A stretch of 64,000 nucleotides of DNA, taken from NCBI GenBank assembly GCA_012934845.2, contig WNNJ02001333.1:62001-126000 (forward strand). The letters run 5' to 3'. The stretch comes from Pomphorhynchus laevis (taxonomy: Eukaryota > Acanthocephala > Palaeacanthocephala > Echinorhynchida > Pomphorhynchidae). The notes beneath the pieces were generated by a model. That model was not told where the DNA came from. It worked only from the letters and a program-made list of their open reading frames with translations, and did not search any database. Below, piece by piece: positions 24,051 through 35,001 of this stretch. Position 1 is the first letter of the stretch; the number at the start of each line of letters is the position of its first letter. A program made the position numbers and the translations under genes.

Positions 24051-26298
24051 CCCGTTTCAGAGCACATCTAGCTCTCTTCAGGATACATTAGAGTCTATCC
24101 AGGTCTGATTTCGCCGACCAGTTCACCGTAACGGTGAACCCCAGGTATTTTACTCGACTCGTGAAGACAGGGAGTGGTTGATTAGTCAAAATGGAGGAGA
24201 GGGCAGAGAGTGCTAATCTCTTGAGCTTTTGATTTGTTGCAGGGGCGCCATGAAAGACAACCACCTGCGATTTGGCGGAGTGTTAAACAAGATTGGACTT
24301 AGGTAACTGGTCTTTTAATCTTAAAAAGAAACGGCTGATGTCCGAGACTACGTCTTGCACCTGCGTCCAGAAAACAGGGCTGTGGTATCATCAGCATATA
24401 CCACTAGACGTTGTTCGCGTTTAAATATTTTAAAGAGTTCAATGGAGGCAGCAAGATATAAAATAGGAGAGTGGTGATCCTTCAGGCACACCCGTAATCG
24501 GGTAGAACTAACGCGCATCGGGGTCGTCTTCATTATAGAATCGCTTGGTGTACAACAGTATCTCCACTCTGTTGACCATTCCCGCAGGCAACCCGAGGGA
24601 CCTTAGTGAAGAGATAACAAAGGGAATGGAGATGCGGTCAAATGCAGCAGAAAAATCAAGGACAACAGCCACAGCAAATTGATGGCTATTATCCTGACAG
24701 AACTGATGCACTTCACCTACAGCTGAATGGACCGAGCGACCTTTACGAACCCATGGGAACTTGATGGGATTAAATTTCGCCTACTTAAATGATCGTGAAT
24801 TCTACGCGCAAGCGCTTTTTCGTAGATCGATACGAGGGAATTTTGAATCGATATGGGCCGCAGGTCTTTAGGACATGAGACCGGATTTTTTTAGGCAGAA
24901 ATATACGTCTAATAATGTTGGTGCCGGCAACATCAGATGGGGCGGCTAATAGAATTGTTACGGCCACTTCTCTTCTTTGATCGGATGTCAAAAGCTGACA
25001 GACACGAGAAGAGAGTGGAACGACGGATTTGCAGGTGCCCGGAAGAGGCCCCCAAGAGTTAAGGATATCTGTTACAGATAAATCTCAACTCCTGAAGTAT
25101 CCCCAAGGCGGGATTGGCTGAGGAGATTGAGTGGCACCAAATTTATGTAAGGATAGTGACTCCTGCAAAACTTTATCAAGACCTATATTACCAATCCAAC
25201 CCAAAGCCCTATCCTTCTAACGGACAAACTTTTCCTTCTTGAATATCATCCAGAAGGAAGACTGGGCAGGATTAGGAGAAGCAATGCTTGCCCTATCCTT
25301 ACCCAGTTGGAACCTATATTTAGTGCTCCAATATTCTTTCGAGAGAACTTGCCTGGCAGAAACAGAGAGATTGGGAAGACGAAGCATATACGCTAAGGTC
25401 TTGAGTTTTGTCGTAGTGGGACTGAACATGCGACCTTTATAGGTTGTCGAAAGCAATGCGGTAGCTTGCGAAGATAGGTAGGAATTAAATTCGGTTAAGC
25501 TCTTATTGCCAATTTGGGGGAAGCGTTGGATAGCTAACTGAAAGAAAGCCACTCTGATCGGGTAAAAGTGGAATCTTCTTCGAAGCAGCGTATTCTCTTC
25601 TATCCGCCAACGGATTAGGTCATGAGATGTAGACAGACGTTGTCGCGACTGCTCCGTACAGAATGGTTTTAACAACCACCTCTCATGGAGCAGTAATAAA
25701 TCGAGGAGTGAATTCGTTAATGTGCAATGAAAGATGGGGGAAGGAGATTTATGAATAAGATAACCGTTCCTGGCTCTGCGGAGTGCTGCATTAATCCAAC
25801 GACCAGTTCTGTCGTTGAAGTCACCTAGTACCATGTCATAACCGCTGTCAATTATCCTATCAGGAGGTCACGGTTCTTGTGAATCTCCCCTGGACGGATG
25901 TAGACATTGGCTAGACTGAGGCGTTTACCGTTCTTACAGAGTGAAACTACTAAACAAGAAAGGGCTGGACAAGAATAATTTAAAAGAAGGGATGATCTTA
26001 AAGAGCATTTAACTAAGGTCAAGAGTCCTTGAGATGAAGAGGAGTGAGGCGGGGTTATGTACGGAGTATAGTGGGAACAAATGTGCTTAGGGATGAATCG
26101 AGTAATGTTCTGGGGGAGACGGATAGACCGCATCTCCTGAAAGACTATAACATCTGCATCTCTACCAGATAGAAGTCTAAGGGCAGAAGCTCCTCCCGAG
26201 ATTGCATCATCCCTAGACAGAGTTAGGGGTGGAAAGGTTGACCTTCCCGCCAACAATTCTGTCCTGGGCGAGCACTTGCCCACGGGCGTTGTCTTCAT
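24051..26298 (-). pseudogene. Family A ORF2 (endonuclease-RT), broken and 3'-truncated
   Basis: The endonuclease is the best preserved of the family. It shows GGASALRLLSGRDADVIVFQ, the QEMRSIRLPQ block, LANVYIRPGEIHKNRDL, MVLGDFNDRTGRWINAA and TSHDLIRW. RT sections include VVLDFSAAFDRISIPFVISS and VVYADDTTALFSG (24,348-24,533), so the YADD site is intact. Several frameshifts separate the sections. Confidence 0.8.
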
Positions 26299-26328
26299 TT
26301 CCCGGTGAAGCCGACTCGTCTTTCTTCT

Positions 26329-27398
26329 TTAGGAGTTTCTCGTTCTTAATGGGGGAAACGACGTGAGCCGAGGCCCCGCTCTTTTTCGAGCTAGGTAAAG
26401 CATGCTAAGTGGAAACTCCCGGAGTGAATAAAGTGCAGAGACCAAGGCGGAGACCATATTTTCCACATTTTTGATAGCAGAATGTATCTTAACGTCCATA
26501 ATACTCAGGATGTCCTTGTTTGTCATCCTTGAGGCCGCGCCAGAATAAGTTGAATCGGGTTTTTTGACTACATCAGACCTGGATAAGTTGTTCCGGTAAT
26601 CTTTAAAGCATGCACATTTACGGGACCATGCAGGATGGCTCCCACCACAGTTTGAACATAGGGCGGGTGAAACGCACTTCTCCCCGGAACCAATACTTTT
26701 GCATGATGGGAGACTACAGACTCCGCAGATCTTTGATCTGGAGCAGTTTAAGGCCCAGTGCCCCCAATTATGGCATGTGTTACAGTGGGGGTAGGTAAGA
26801 TCCTCTGCACTCATAACTGTAAAACGTAAGTTGTACCCTTAAAAGGCATTATATGACGATTTAGCAAAGGTTTCGGCATGCTCGATGGGGGATGAACAGA
26901 AACCTACAGGAAATGGAAATTCACTTTTTCCCATGACACACCGGAAGTTTGAAATTTTGTAAACTTTTTTTTAGAACTTCGATATCATTTTCCTTTAGAT
27001 GCAGGAGAAGATTGTCCACTTTGACAGATGCTAGAATGGGTTTAAAGTGAATCGAACCCAGATGTTTCAGATTCGAATAAAAGAAGATATCATGATCCTT
27101 CGCAAAATCAGAGGTTGCGAAGTCTTAAAAAGACATTGAATAAATTGTGCTTTTCAGAGGTTGTGACATTGAGATAACAGTAAGGTTTTTAAGTTTAGGG
27201 ATTGAGGGAGTACAACTCTCCCGACAAATTAACAGCAGAAAAATCACTTACTTGTTTATCAGGAATTGTAGAGATCAACGTTTTACCTTTCGAAATGTCC
27301 ATTTTGCTTGAATTGTTTTCTTTTGAAGCTCCGCAACTGATTAAATTTTCACCAAATATTTTTACTTCCACAAAGATCCCTATCGTTGGTTTATCCAA
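26329..27398 (-). pseudogene. Family A ORF1 (gag-like) with intact CCHC knuckles
   Basis: The C-terminal 161 residues are open. They carry a clean zinc knuckle C-x2-C-x4-H-x4-C (YPHCNTCHNWGHWALNC), a second cluster CGVCSLPSC, and a third, CSNCGGSHPAWSRKC. A Met/Asp-rich helix (MTNKDILSIMDVKIHSAIKN) follows. The N-terminal 67 residues are open at 27,195-27,398 (KQVSDFSAVNLSGELYSLNP). The centre, about 26,820-27,190, is broken. It is the best preserved knuckle region among the family A copies. Confidence 0.75.
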
Positions 27399-27429
27399 CG
27401 ATAATTATAGTGAGAACATAAATTATGTA

Positions 27430-27924
27430 AAATACATGCTAATGCAACGAGTAAGTACTATCGGAGCATCAAACGATTCTAACAAAAACGAAAAAATGCT
27501 TGCAAATTCCTGCAAATCGGTCGATGTGGATGGTGGTAAGATAATTAATTTCGCAGTGCCAGTCAACATCAAGGTCAATACTGTTTGTAATGATTTTCAG
27601 GGGTGGGGTACTCTCCCAATCCCAAAACAAAAAAATCTAGTGGTGATAACTTTAAAACAGCCACAAGAACGACACAAGTTATTCCAAATCTTTTTGAGAA
27701 AATTTACTGAGTTATTTCCAAACAGAATTCTATATAATTCTGTAAGATTATATGATATGCGGATCAAAATATCATTTGCAACTACAGATTTATTGAAACA
27801 ATATGAAACTTTCTTCAATAAGAAACTTAAAGAACTTGATTCCTTGGAAATTAAGCCTATTATGACTTCGTTTAAAATTACCAACCTACCGTCTCCCTTG
27901 ATGAAACAGACGCTGCTGATTTAG
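27430..27924 (+). pseudogene. Family A ORF1 (gag-like), N-terminal half
   Basis: The frame is open through GWGTLPIPKQKNLVVITLKQ and ends at a stop after NLPSPLMKQTLLI. It lacks the knuckle region. It shares the core ERHKLF-x-x-FLR-x-FTEL and KISFATTDL with the other copies, which fixes the orientation. Residues read upstream of about 27,430 on this strand are probably antisense to the neighbouring copy. Confidence 0.65.
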
Positions 27925-28000
27925 AGTTGTGTTTCAAGATTTCCAGCTTTCGGCAACTCATTGGGAAGAGTGGCTTCCATCTTCCTATAAGGTTCGGTTA

Positions 28001-28045
28001 AGCCTCCGTAATGAGGCTGAACCGAACAGCCTCATTACGGAGGCT
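28001..28045. repeat. Perfect 19-bp inverted repeat at a LINE deletion junction
   Basis: AGCCTCCGTAATGAGGCTG and its exact reverse complement are separated by 7 bp. They sit precisely where ORF1 of this family A copy jumps to mid-ORF2. Flanking GTTCGGTT/AACCGAAC adds a nested inverted repeat. Confidence 0.9.
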
Positions 28046-28721
28046 GTTCGGAAGTCTTCGTAAGGCAGACCTCTTATAAAGCCACTCAATCACCTCAGCC
28101 AATCCTGCCTTGGGGATACTTCAGGAATAGAGATTTATCTGTAACATATATCCTTAACTTCTGAGGGCCTCTTCTGGGCACCTGCAAATCTGTCGCTCCA
28201 CTCTTTTCTCGTGTCTGTCAGCTTTTGACAGCCGATCAATGAAGAGAAGTAGCCGTCACAATGCAATTAGCCGCCCTATCTGATGTAGCAGGCATCAGAA
28301 TAAGTAGACGAATATTTTTACCTAAGAACAATCCGGTCTATGTCCTAAAGATCTGTGGCCCATATCGATTCAAAATTCCCTTGTCTCGATCTACGAAAAA
28401 GCGCTTGCGCGTAGAATCCGCGATCAGCTGAGTAGGTGAAATTTTATCCCGCCAGGTTTCCATGGGTTCGCCAAAGGTCGCTCGGTCAATTTAGCTGTAC
28501 GTGAAGTGCATTAGTTTTGCCAGGAGAATAGTCATCAACTTGCTGTGGCTGTTTTTCTTGATTTTTATACTGCATTTGACCGCATCACCATTCTCTTTGT
28601 TAACTCTTTTCGCAGGTCCCTCGGGTAAAAAAAAGATTTATTTTAACGTGGCAAATTCTCGCAAGGTTTCCTGTGAGAATTAACAGGGTGGAGATACTGC
28701 TGTACACCAAGCGATTCTATT

Positions 28722-29258
28722 ATGAAGACGACCCTGATGCGATCAGTTCTACCCTATTACGGGTGTGCCCCAAGGATCCCCCTTTCTCCTATCTTGTTTC
28801 TTGCTGCCTCCATTGAACTCTTCAAAATTTTTAAACGCGAACAGCGTCTAGTGGTATACGCTGATGATATCACAGCCCTGTTCTCTAGACGCAGGTGCAA
28901 AGACGTAGTCTCGGACATCAGCCGATTCTTTTTAAAATTAAAAGACCAGTTACCCAAGTCCAATCTTATTTTAAACTCCGCCAAATCGCAGGTGGTTGTC
29001 TTTCATGGCGCCCCTGCAACAAAGCAAAAACTTAAGAGATTAGCACTCCCTGCACTCTCTTCCATTTTGACTAATCAACCCCTCCCTGTCTTGACGAGTC
29101 GAGTAAAATACCTGGGGTTCACCGTTACGATGAACTGGTCGGCGAAAGCAGACCTGGATAGACTTAAACGTATCCTGAAGAGAGCTAGATGGGCCCTGAA
29201 ACTGGCCCAGCATCTGTCATTGAAAGGGAAAACCCAGGTGCGCCTCTGGGGCACTTGA
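28722..29258 (+). pseudogene. Family A ORF2 fragment (RT palm to C-terminus)
   Basis: This open stretch of 178 residues contains SPILFLAASIELFKIFKREQ, then the catalytic VVYADDITALF, and KYLGFTVTMNWSAKADLDRL. It then runs into the C-terminal LKGKTQVRLWGT. Upstream RT sequence at 28,080-28,700 is broken and carries a small foreign insertion at about 28,626-28,665. Confidence 0.75.
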
Positions 29259-29595
29259 GATATTTCAAGATTAGTCTTCTCTAGAGGACGTCCCCCAGAT
29301 CAAAGGCTAAGTCTTCTCAAGCTCTTCGTCTCTCGATTACCCAGTATAGTCCGCGTCGATTGGACTCTTCGGGGGAGGGGTGAAAGACCCTGGGTGGTTC
29401 AGTCGAAAGGTGGTGTGTTGGATTGGCTGGAGTGCTAAGATCCCACCGGACCTGAGGCTGTAAAGGCAGAAGACTGAAATTGAAGATTGAAGGTTTGGTC
29501 AATTCTGAATTAGGACTGTTTCTTAGTTTCTTTTTATGTCATATTCTCTGTTATTTATTGTTTTAAGAAAACCTTTATTATTATTATAAATTATG

Positions 29596-29920
29596 TAATT
29601 AGTTTTTGAGGTGAGAGTATAATTAATAAATGTATTTAAGAGTGGTAAGCTCGACTTATGGATTTTAATTAGCAGTAAAAAGAAATTCCTTATCATAAAT
29701 AGTGCTATTATTTGCATTCCAACTACGAGCAAAATTAGGTTGAAGTTTTGAAATGATGATATCTCTGTATTTGTGGTTGTGGTGAAGATACAGCTATGAA
29801 TGAAACGTAACTTACGACATTAATCACTAGATGAAAAACACGAATTGAACAGCGCATTACATGGATCATAGTGAGAAAATCATATAAAACATGAATGTAG
29901 AATTTACGAATGTAATATTA
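29596..29920. other. AT-rich spacer, nothing recognised
   Basis: No family resemblance was seen between the family A tail and the hammerhead-like repeats. Confidence 0.6.
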
Positions 29921-29928
29921 CGAATGCC

Positions 29929-29954
29929 GTTTCGTCATCACAATGACTCATCAG
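29929..29954 (-). ncRNA. Hammerhead-ribozyme-like core (copy 1, inverted)
   Basis: On the minus strand the same CTGATGAG, stem II and CGAAAC are present. The copy stops in CATTCGTAATATT, so the GTC triplet seen in the other copies is missing. Confidence 0.45.
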
Positions 29955-30081
29955 TGTCAGATCCCTTCCACTACTGGATGCAGAGGAGGACTGGCAGACG
30001 GCAATCAATGAATGAATCAATGTGAATAATGTACTAGAAAACCAGTCCTCCTCTGCATCCAGTAGTGGGATTGATCTGACA

Positions 30082-30107
30082 CTGATGAGTCATTGTGATG
30101 ACGAAAC
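30082..30107 (+). ncRNA. Hammerhead-ribozyme-like core (copy 2)
   Basis: The core reads CTGATGA, then a perfect 5-bp stem GTCAT/ATGAC with a TGTG loop, then GAAAC. This is the canonical hammerhead order of C-U-G-A-N-G-A, stem II and G-A-A-A. A possible very short stem III (ACG/CGT) and a GTC cleavage triplet follow in ACGGCATTCGTC. A convincing stem I was not found next to it, so it may be decayed or incomplete. Confidence 0.5.
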
Positions 30108-30357
30108 GGCATTCGTCATTCTTTTGCGTCTGGCTTACATGTTTTACAAGAAATTCACGCGGAATGGTCTTACTCTCCTTAAATAAAAGTGACCTGCGCT
30201 GGCATTTGCCAGTGCTTTCGCTAATGATCCTTTTTGGTGAACCTGTAGTACTGATTTAGTACCCTATGATGTTACTAGAAAATTTTCTAGTACATCATTC
30301 ACATTGATTGCCGTCTGCCAGTCCTCCTCTGCATCCAGTAGTGGGAGGGATCTGGCA

Positions 30358-30383
30358 CTGATGAGTCATTGTGATGACGAAAC
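30358..30383 (+). ncRNA. Hammerhead-ribozyme-like core (copy 3)
   Basis: The core is identical to copy 2, including the 5-bp stem II and the following GTC triplet. The flank upstream differs slightly (GATCTGGCA against GATCTGACA). Confidence 0.5.
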
Positions 30384-30576
30384 GGCATTCGTCATTCTTT
30401 CGCGTCTGGCTTACATGTTTTACAAGAAATTCACGCGGAATAGTCTCACTCTCCTTGAATGTAATATTGGCCTTAAAAATAGGCAAGTTGCGTATAGCAA
30501 AAACGAATACACTTGTTCTAGCAAATAAACGATACGACATGAGCGTTTGCAACAACTGAAAATTAAGAGCAGCTCA

Positions 30577-31198
30577 ATCTTATTATTAGTTTTACAGGGC
30601 TTAGCCATAGGGTTATTTTGCCTGATCACAATTTGGAAGAAAAAATAAAATAAAAAATAAGAAACAAACAAAAGAAAACAACAAGCAAAAAAGAACAAGT
30701 CACTGCAAATATGTCCATAAATCGTTTCATGTCTTCTCGATCATATGTCTTAAATAATTTTTTGAACAAATGCAGACTTTGGGAGGCAGCAATTTCCTCC
30801 GGCAGAGAATTCCAGATATTAAGTAACTTGTGCGACAGTCTCCAGCATTTTGGATACATACCATACCTTGTTTTATAAACAGTTTTGATGTGACCTCTCA
30901 GAATTGTTGAACGTAATGTGATCGAATCACTCGGATTTCCGTCCACCCGCTGTACTAGCGCATACATTCCTATCAAATAAAGAAAAAAAATTCGCGATGG
31001 CATCGGCTGAATTCTTAACAAATCTAATCGAGATGCATAATCCAATCTCGCATTTGAATATAAGCGAACCTCACCTTCGGACTAACTATATAGCTGTTTT
31101 TTCTTGTTAGGTGACCGGGAAAATGACTGAATTGCATACTCTAGATGCGGACAAACTAACGTGTTAAACAAATTCCTGAAAACATTATTGGTGATTTT
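30577..31198 (-). mobile_element. CR1-like LINE, 3' part (split by a family A insertion)
   Basis: The sequence reads ITNNVFRNLFNTLVCPHLEY, then the C-terminal region (MDYASRLDLLRIQPMPSRIF, LRGHIKTVYKTRYGMYPKCW, LLNIWNSLPEEIAASQSL). It ends with a tail GTGATCAGGCAAAATAACCC and AATAATAAG. Its missing upstream part lies at 35,002-36,450 on the same strand, on the other side of the family A copy. Confidence 0.85.
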
Positions 31199-31327
31199 AA
31201 TAATAACGATTTTATTAATACAAAAACCTAAAAAATAAAAGGATAGATGTCATAAGTAAAAAATCAATGTCAGTCAAAAACAGAAAAAACTTCACTCTTC
31301 TCTCTTCAGTCCGTCTTCGATCCCTTT

Positions 31328-33786
31328 TTATGGCCTCAAATCTAGCGGGATCTGAGCTCCCCAACCGATCCAACACACCGCCTTCCGACTGAACCACCCG
31401 GGGTCTTTCACCCCCCCCCGAAGAGTCCAATCGGCACGGACTATGCTGGGTAAACGCGAGACGAGGAGCTTAAGAAACCTTAGCCTTTGCTCTGGGGGAC
31501 GTCCTCTTGAAAAGAAGACTAATCCCGAGATAGTCCACGTGCCCCAGAGGCGCACCTGGATTTTACCTTTCAACGACAGATGCTGGGCCCGTTTCAGAGC
31601 CGATCTAGCTCTCTTCAGGATACGTTTGAGTCTATCCAGGTCGGCTTTCGCCGACCAGTTCACCGAAACGGTGAACCAAAGGTGTTATACTCGACTTGTG
31701 AAGGAAGGGTGTGGTTCAGAGGCAAATATGGAGGAGAGTTCAGAGAGTGCTAGTCTCTTAAGTTTTTGATTCGTCGCAGGGGAGCCATGAAAGACAACCA
31801 CCTGCGATTTAGCGGAGTTTAAAACAAGGGTGGACTTGGGCAACTGGTCTTTTAATCTTAAAAAGAAGCGGCTGATGTCTGAGACTACGTCTTTGCGCCT
31901 GTGTCCAGTGAACAGGGCTGTGGTATCACCAGCGTACACCACTAGACGTTGTTCGCGTTTAAATATTTTGAATAGATTGATGGAGGCAGCAAAATATAAG
32001 ATAGGAGAGAGGTGAACCTTGAGGCTCACCCGTAATAGGGTAGAACTGACGCGCATCAGGGTCGTCATCATAATAAAATCGCTTGGTGTACAGCAGTATC
32101 TCCACCCTGTTAACAATTCTCGCAGGCAACCCAAAGGACCTGAGAGAGGAGATAACAAAGGGAATGGAGATGCGGTCAAATGCAGCGGAAAAATCAAGGA
32201 AAACAGCTACAGCAAGCTGATGACTGTTCTCCTGACAAAACCGATGCACTTCACCAACTGCTGAATGAACCGAGCGACCTTTAACAAACCCATGGAAAGC
32301 AGGTGGGATTAAATTTCGCCTACTGAGATGATCGCGGATTCTACGCGCAAGCGCTTTCTCGTATATCGAGACGAGGGAATTTGGAATAGAAATGGGCCGC
32401 AGGTCTTTAGGACAAGAGACCGGATACTTTTTGGGTAAAAAAAATCTTCTACTAATATTGATGCCGGTCACATCGGATGGGGTGACTAATAGCATTGTTA
32501 CGGCCACCTCTCTTCTTTGATCGGCTGTCAAAAGCTGACAGACACGATAAGAGAGTGGAGCGACGGATTTGGAGGTGCCAGGTAGAGACCCCCAGGCGTT
32601 GAGAATATCTGTGACAGATAAGTCCCTACTCCTGAAGTATCCCCAAGGCGGGATTGGTTGAGGTGATTGCGTGGCTCCATAGTTTTGTTGGGCTAGTGAC
32701 TCCTCCAAAACTTTTACAAGGCCTATGCTACCGATCCAACTCAATGCCCTATCCTTCCAGCAAACAAACTTCTCCTTCTTGAATATCTTCCAGAAGGAAG
32801 ACTGAGAAGGGTTAAGACGAGCAATACTCGCCCTATCCCTACTCAGCTGGACCAATATCTGGTGCGCCAGTATTCATTCGAGAGGGTCTGTTTGGCGGAA
32901 GCAGAGAGATTGGGGAGGTTCAGTAGTTTAGCTAGGACCTTGAGTTTTGTAGGAGTGGGACTGAAAATGCGACCTTTATAGGTTGTCGAAAGCAACGCGG
33001 TAGCTTGCGAAGAAAGGTAGGAATTAAATTCGGTTAAACTCTCATTTTCAATTCGGGGAAAGCGTTGTATAGCTGCCTAGAAGAAAGCCACTCTGATCGG
33101 ATCAAAGTGGAATCTTCTACGAAGCAGCGTATCTTCTTCTATCCGCCAGCGAATTAGATCATGATAGGTGGACAGATATTGTCGCGACTGCTCCGTACAG
33201 AAGGGTTTTAGCAACCACCTCTCGTGGAGCAATAATAAGCCGAGGAGTCAATTCGTTGAAGTGCAGTGAAAGCTAGGTGACGGTGGTTTGTGAATAAGAT
33301 AACCGTTCCTGGCTCTGCGGAGTGCTTCATTAAGCCAACGACCAGTTCTGTCGTTGAAGTCACCTAGTACCATGTCATAGCCGCTATCGATAATACCATC
33401 CAGGAGGTCACGGTTCTTGTGAATCTCCCTGGACGGATGTAGACATTGGCTAGACTAAGGCGCTTACCGTTCTTAACGAGTGAAACTTCCAAGCAAGACG
33501 GGGCTGGACAAGAGTAATTTAGCAAGAGGGAAGACCTTAAAGATCACTTAACTAAGGTCAATAGTCCTTGAGATGAAGAGGAGTGAGGTGGGGTTATGTA
33601 CGGAGTATAGTGGGAACAAATGTGCTTTGGGATAAATCGAGTAATGTCCTGGGGGATACGGATAGACCGCGTCTCCTGAAGGACTATAACATCCGCATCT
33701 CTACCAGATAGAAGGCTAAGGGCAGAAGCACCTCCCGAATTCCACTGAAGGATATTCAGTGAAAAAGGCTCGGGTTTACTCACCAT
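31328..33786 (-). pseudogene. Family A ORF2 (endonuclease-RT), broken
   Basis: The start MVSKPEPFSLNILQWNSGGA is intact with VIVLQETRS. RT runs through DLRPISIPNSLVSIYEKALA, AVFLDFSAAFDRISIPFVIS (32,855-31,959) and a VVYAGDTTALF site, in which the first catalytic Asp of YADD has become Gly. The C-terminal part (31,663-31,328) ends WFSRKAVCWIGWGAQIPLDL. Frameshifts and the altered active site make it inactive. Confidence 0.8.
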
Positions 33787-33818
33787 TGTGTTCGATAAGT
33801 TGAACGGTGGAAACCAAC

Positions 33819-34936
33819 CTAGTCAAAGCTAGGTGCGGGAAGGATGCCGTTCCTGCCACTAGCCCCATCTAGGGTCGACACCCCCTTGGCAATATTTTCA
33901 TCTCCCAGAGATGAGGCGGCTACCTGCTGCTGCAATAGTTTACCAATCTTCAGTGGGGGCACTGATTTAGCCGAAACCCCACGCTTCTTAGATTTCGGCA
34001 TGTTTTCAAGTGGCATCGACTTCGTATTTGAAGATCCAAAAACGGCAGAAACAATGGAGCAATCATACTCTCTAACTGGGCTAAGATGAACTTTTTATTT
34101 GAGTCCAATAACTGCAAAATATCTTTGTTGGACATTCTGTCCGAGGAGACAGAAGCTACCGCGGAATAACCAGAGAGTGGACTGGCACGTGAATGGCTTG
34201 AGAAGGAACTTTGATAAGCTTTAAAAAACTTACATCTTCTGGACCATGCGGAATGACTACCAGAACAATTTTTGCAGACTAAGGGAGCCATGCATTTCTT
34301 CCCCTTTCGTAAGCTGTCACAACAGTCCGAGCTACACACCCCACATATACACTTGGAAGAACAGGATGACCCCCTAGTGGCCCCACAAGTGGCACACGTT
34401 GCAATGGGGGAACGTCCTGTCATCTTGTTCAATAATTGAGAACTTAAGATTATACCCCAGGAAGGGGTTGGAGGCAGAGTTCGAAAGAGTGTGCGCTCTA
34501 TCAACATCCGCATTGCAGAAAGCAATGGTCAAATCTTCTCCGGATTTGGATTTGACTGTACGCACGGAATGAATTTTAAATAACTTTTTTAGCGACGGTA
34601 TGTCCTCCTCCTCAAGCTGAGGGGGAAATTGCTTATTTTTAGTGTCGCCTGCATAGGCTTTAATTCAATAGAACCCAAGTAGGTTAGATTTTTCGCAAAA
34701 AATCTGTCAAATTCGTACAATAAATCCGTGCTTACAAACGAAATTTAGATCGTTGTCTCATAGAATCGTACAGAGTTAAAAATAACTCTATTATTATATA
34801 GTTTCGTGAAGTCTCTAAGAAACAGGTTGAATAATTTGTGCCTCTCCAAAGGCTTTGTAAATGAAATTAATGCTAGATTCAGAAGTTTTGGAATTAGGAG
34901 AAGTACCCCCGAATCCTTTGAAAACATAGGCAACAA
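33819..34936 (-). pseudogene. Family A ORF1 (gag-like), partial
   Basis: The recognisable blocks are KPLERHKLFNLFLRDFTKLY, SNSASNPFLGYNLKFSIIEQ and a knuckle region in two frames (FPHCNVCHLWGH; then ATCGATRGSSCSSKCICGVC). These are followed by CKNCSGSHSAWSRRCKFF and the helix SNKDILQLLDSNKKFI. It ends SGRNGILPAPSFD just before ORF2. Frameshifts break it in at least two places. Confidence 0.75.
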
Positions 34937-35001
34937 ATCGCTTACCTTTACGTCATGATTAATATCTTACCATTACCAGAGAAATCCATTGAAAAAGCTG
35001 A

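Larger units (their letters stand above)
24051..27420 (-). mobile_element. Family A LINE, 3'-truncated
   Basis: ORF1 runs from about 27,400 to 26,329 and ORF2 from 26,298 to 24,051, where it stops at the codon run for CALKRA. The rest of ORF2 and the 3' tail are absent, replaced by the CR1-like copy on its left. The 5' edge meets another family A copy head to head near 27,420. Confidence 0.85.
27420..29595 (+). mobile_element. Family A LINE with a large internal deletion
   Basis: The ORF1 N-terminal half (about 27,430-27,924, FAVPVNIKVNTVC, then LKQPQERHKLFQIFLRKFTE and RIKISFATTDLLKQYE) is followed at about 28,075 by the middle of ORF2 (ATQSPQPILPWGYFR). The knuckles, endonuclease and first RT part are missing. 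The RT end (28,722-29,258) keeps LVVYADDITALFSR and the C-terminal block. The 3' end is AAGAAAACCTTTATTATTAT. A 19-bp inverted repeat lies at the deletion point. Confidence 0.8.
29921..30456. repeat. Three-copy repeat with a hammerhead-ribozyme-like core (one inverted, two tandem)
   Basis: A repeat containing CAGTCCTCCTCTGCATCCAG occurs inverted at 29,921-30,010 and in plus orientation at about 30,041-30,180 and 30,304-30,456. The plus copies have a period of 276 bp. Each copy contains CTGATGAGTCATTGTGATGA followed by CGAAAC. An inverted plus two direct repeats resembles the terminal arrangement of Penelope-like elements, but no RT is adjacent. Confidence 0.8.
31199..35001 (-). mobile_element. 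Family A LINE inserted into a CR1-like LINE, with 10-bp target duplication
   Basis: This copy of about 3.8 kb is 5'-truncated within ORF1 and complete at its 3' end (tail TTAATAAAATCGTTATTATT). Plus-strand TGGTGATTTT (31189-31198) and TGGTGATCTT (35002-35011) flank it as a target-site duplication with one mismatch. On both sides the host sequence is the same CR1-like ORF2, so the insertion is unambiguous and younger than its host. Confidence 0.9.

Noticed and set aside
30270-30295. CTAGAAAATTTTCTAG palindrome as an attachment site
   Set aside because: It is a short AT-rich palindrome within the repeat unit with no sign of site-specific recombination.
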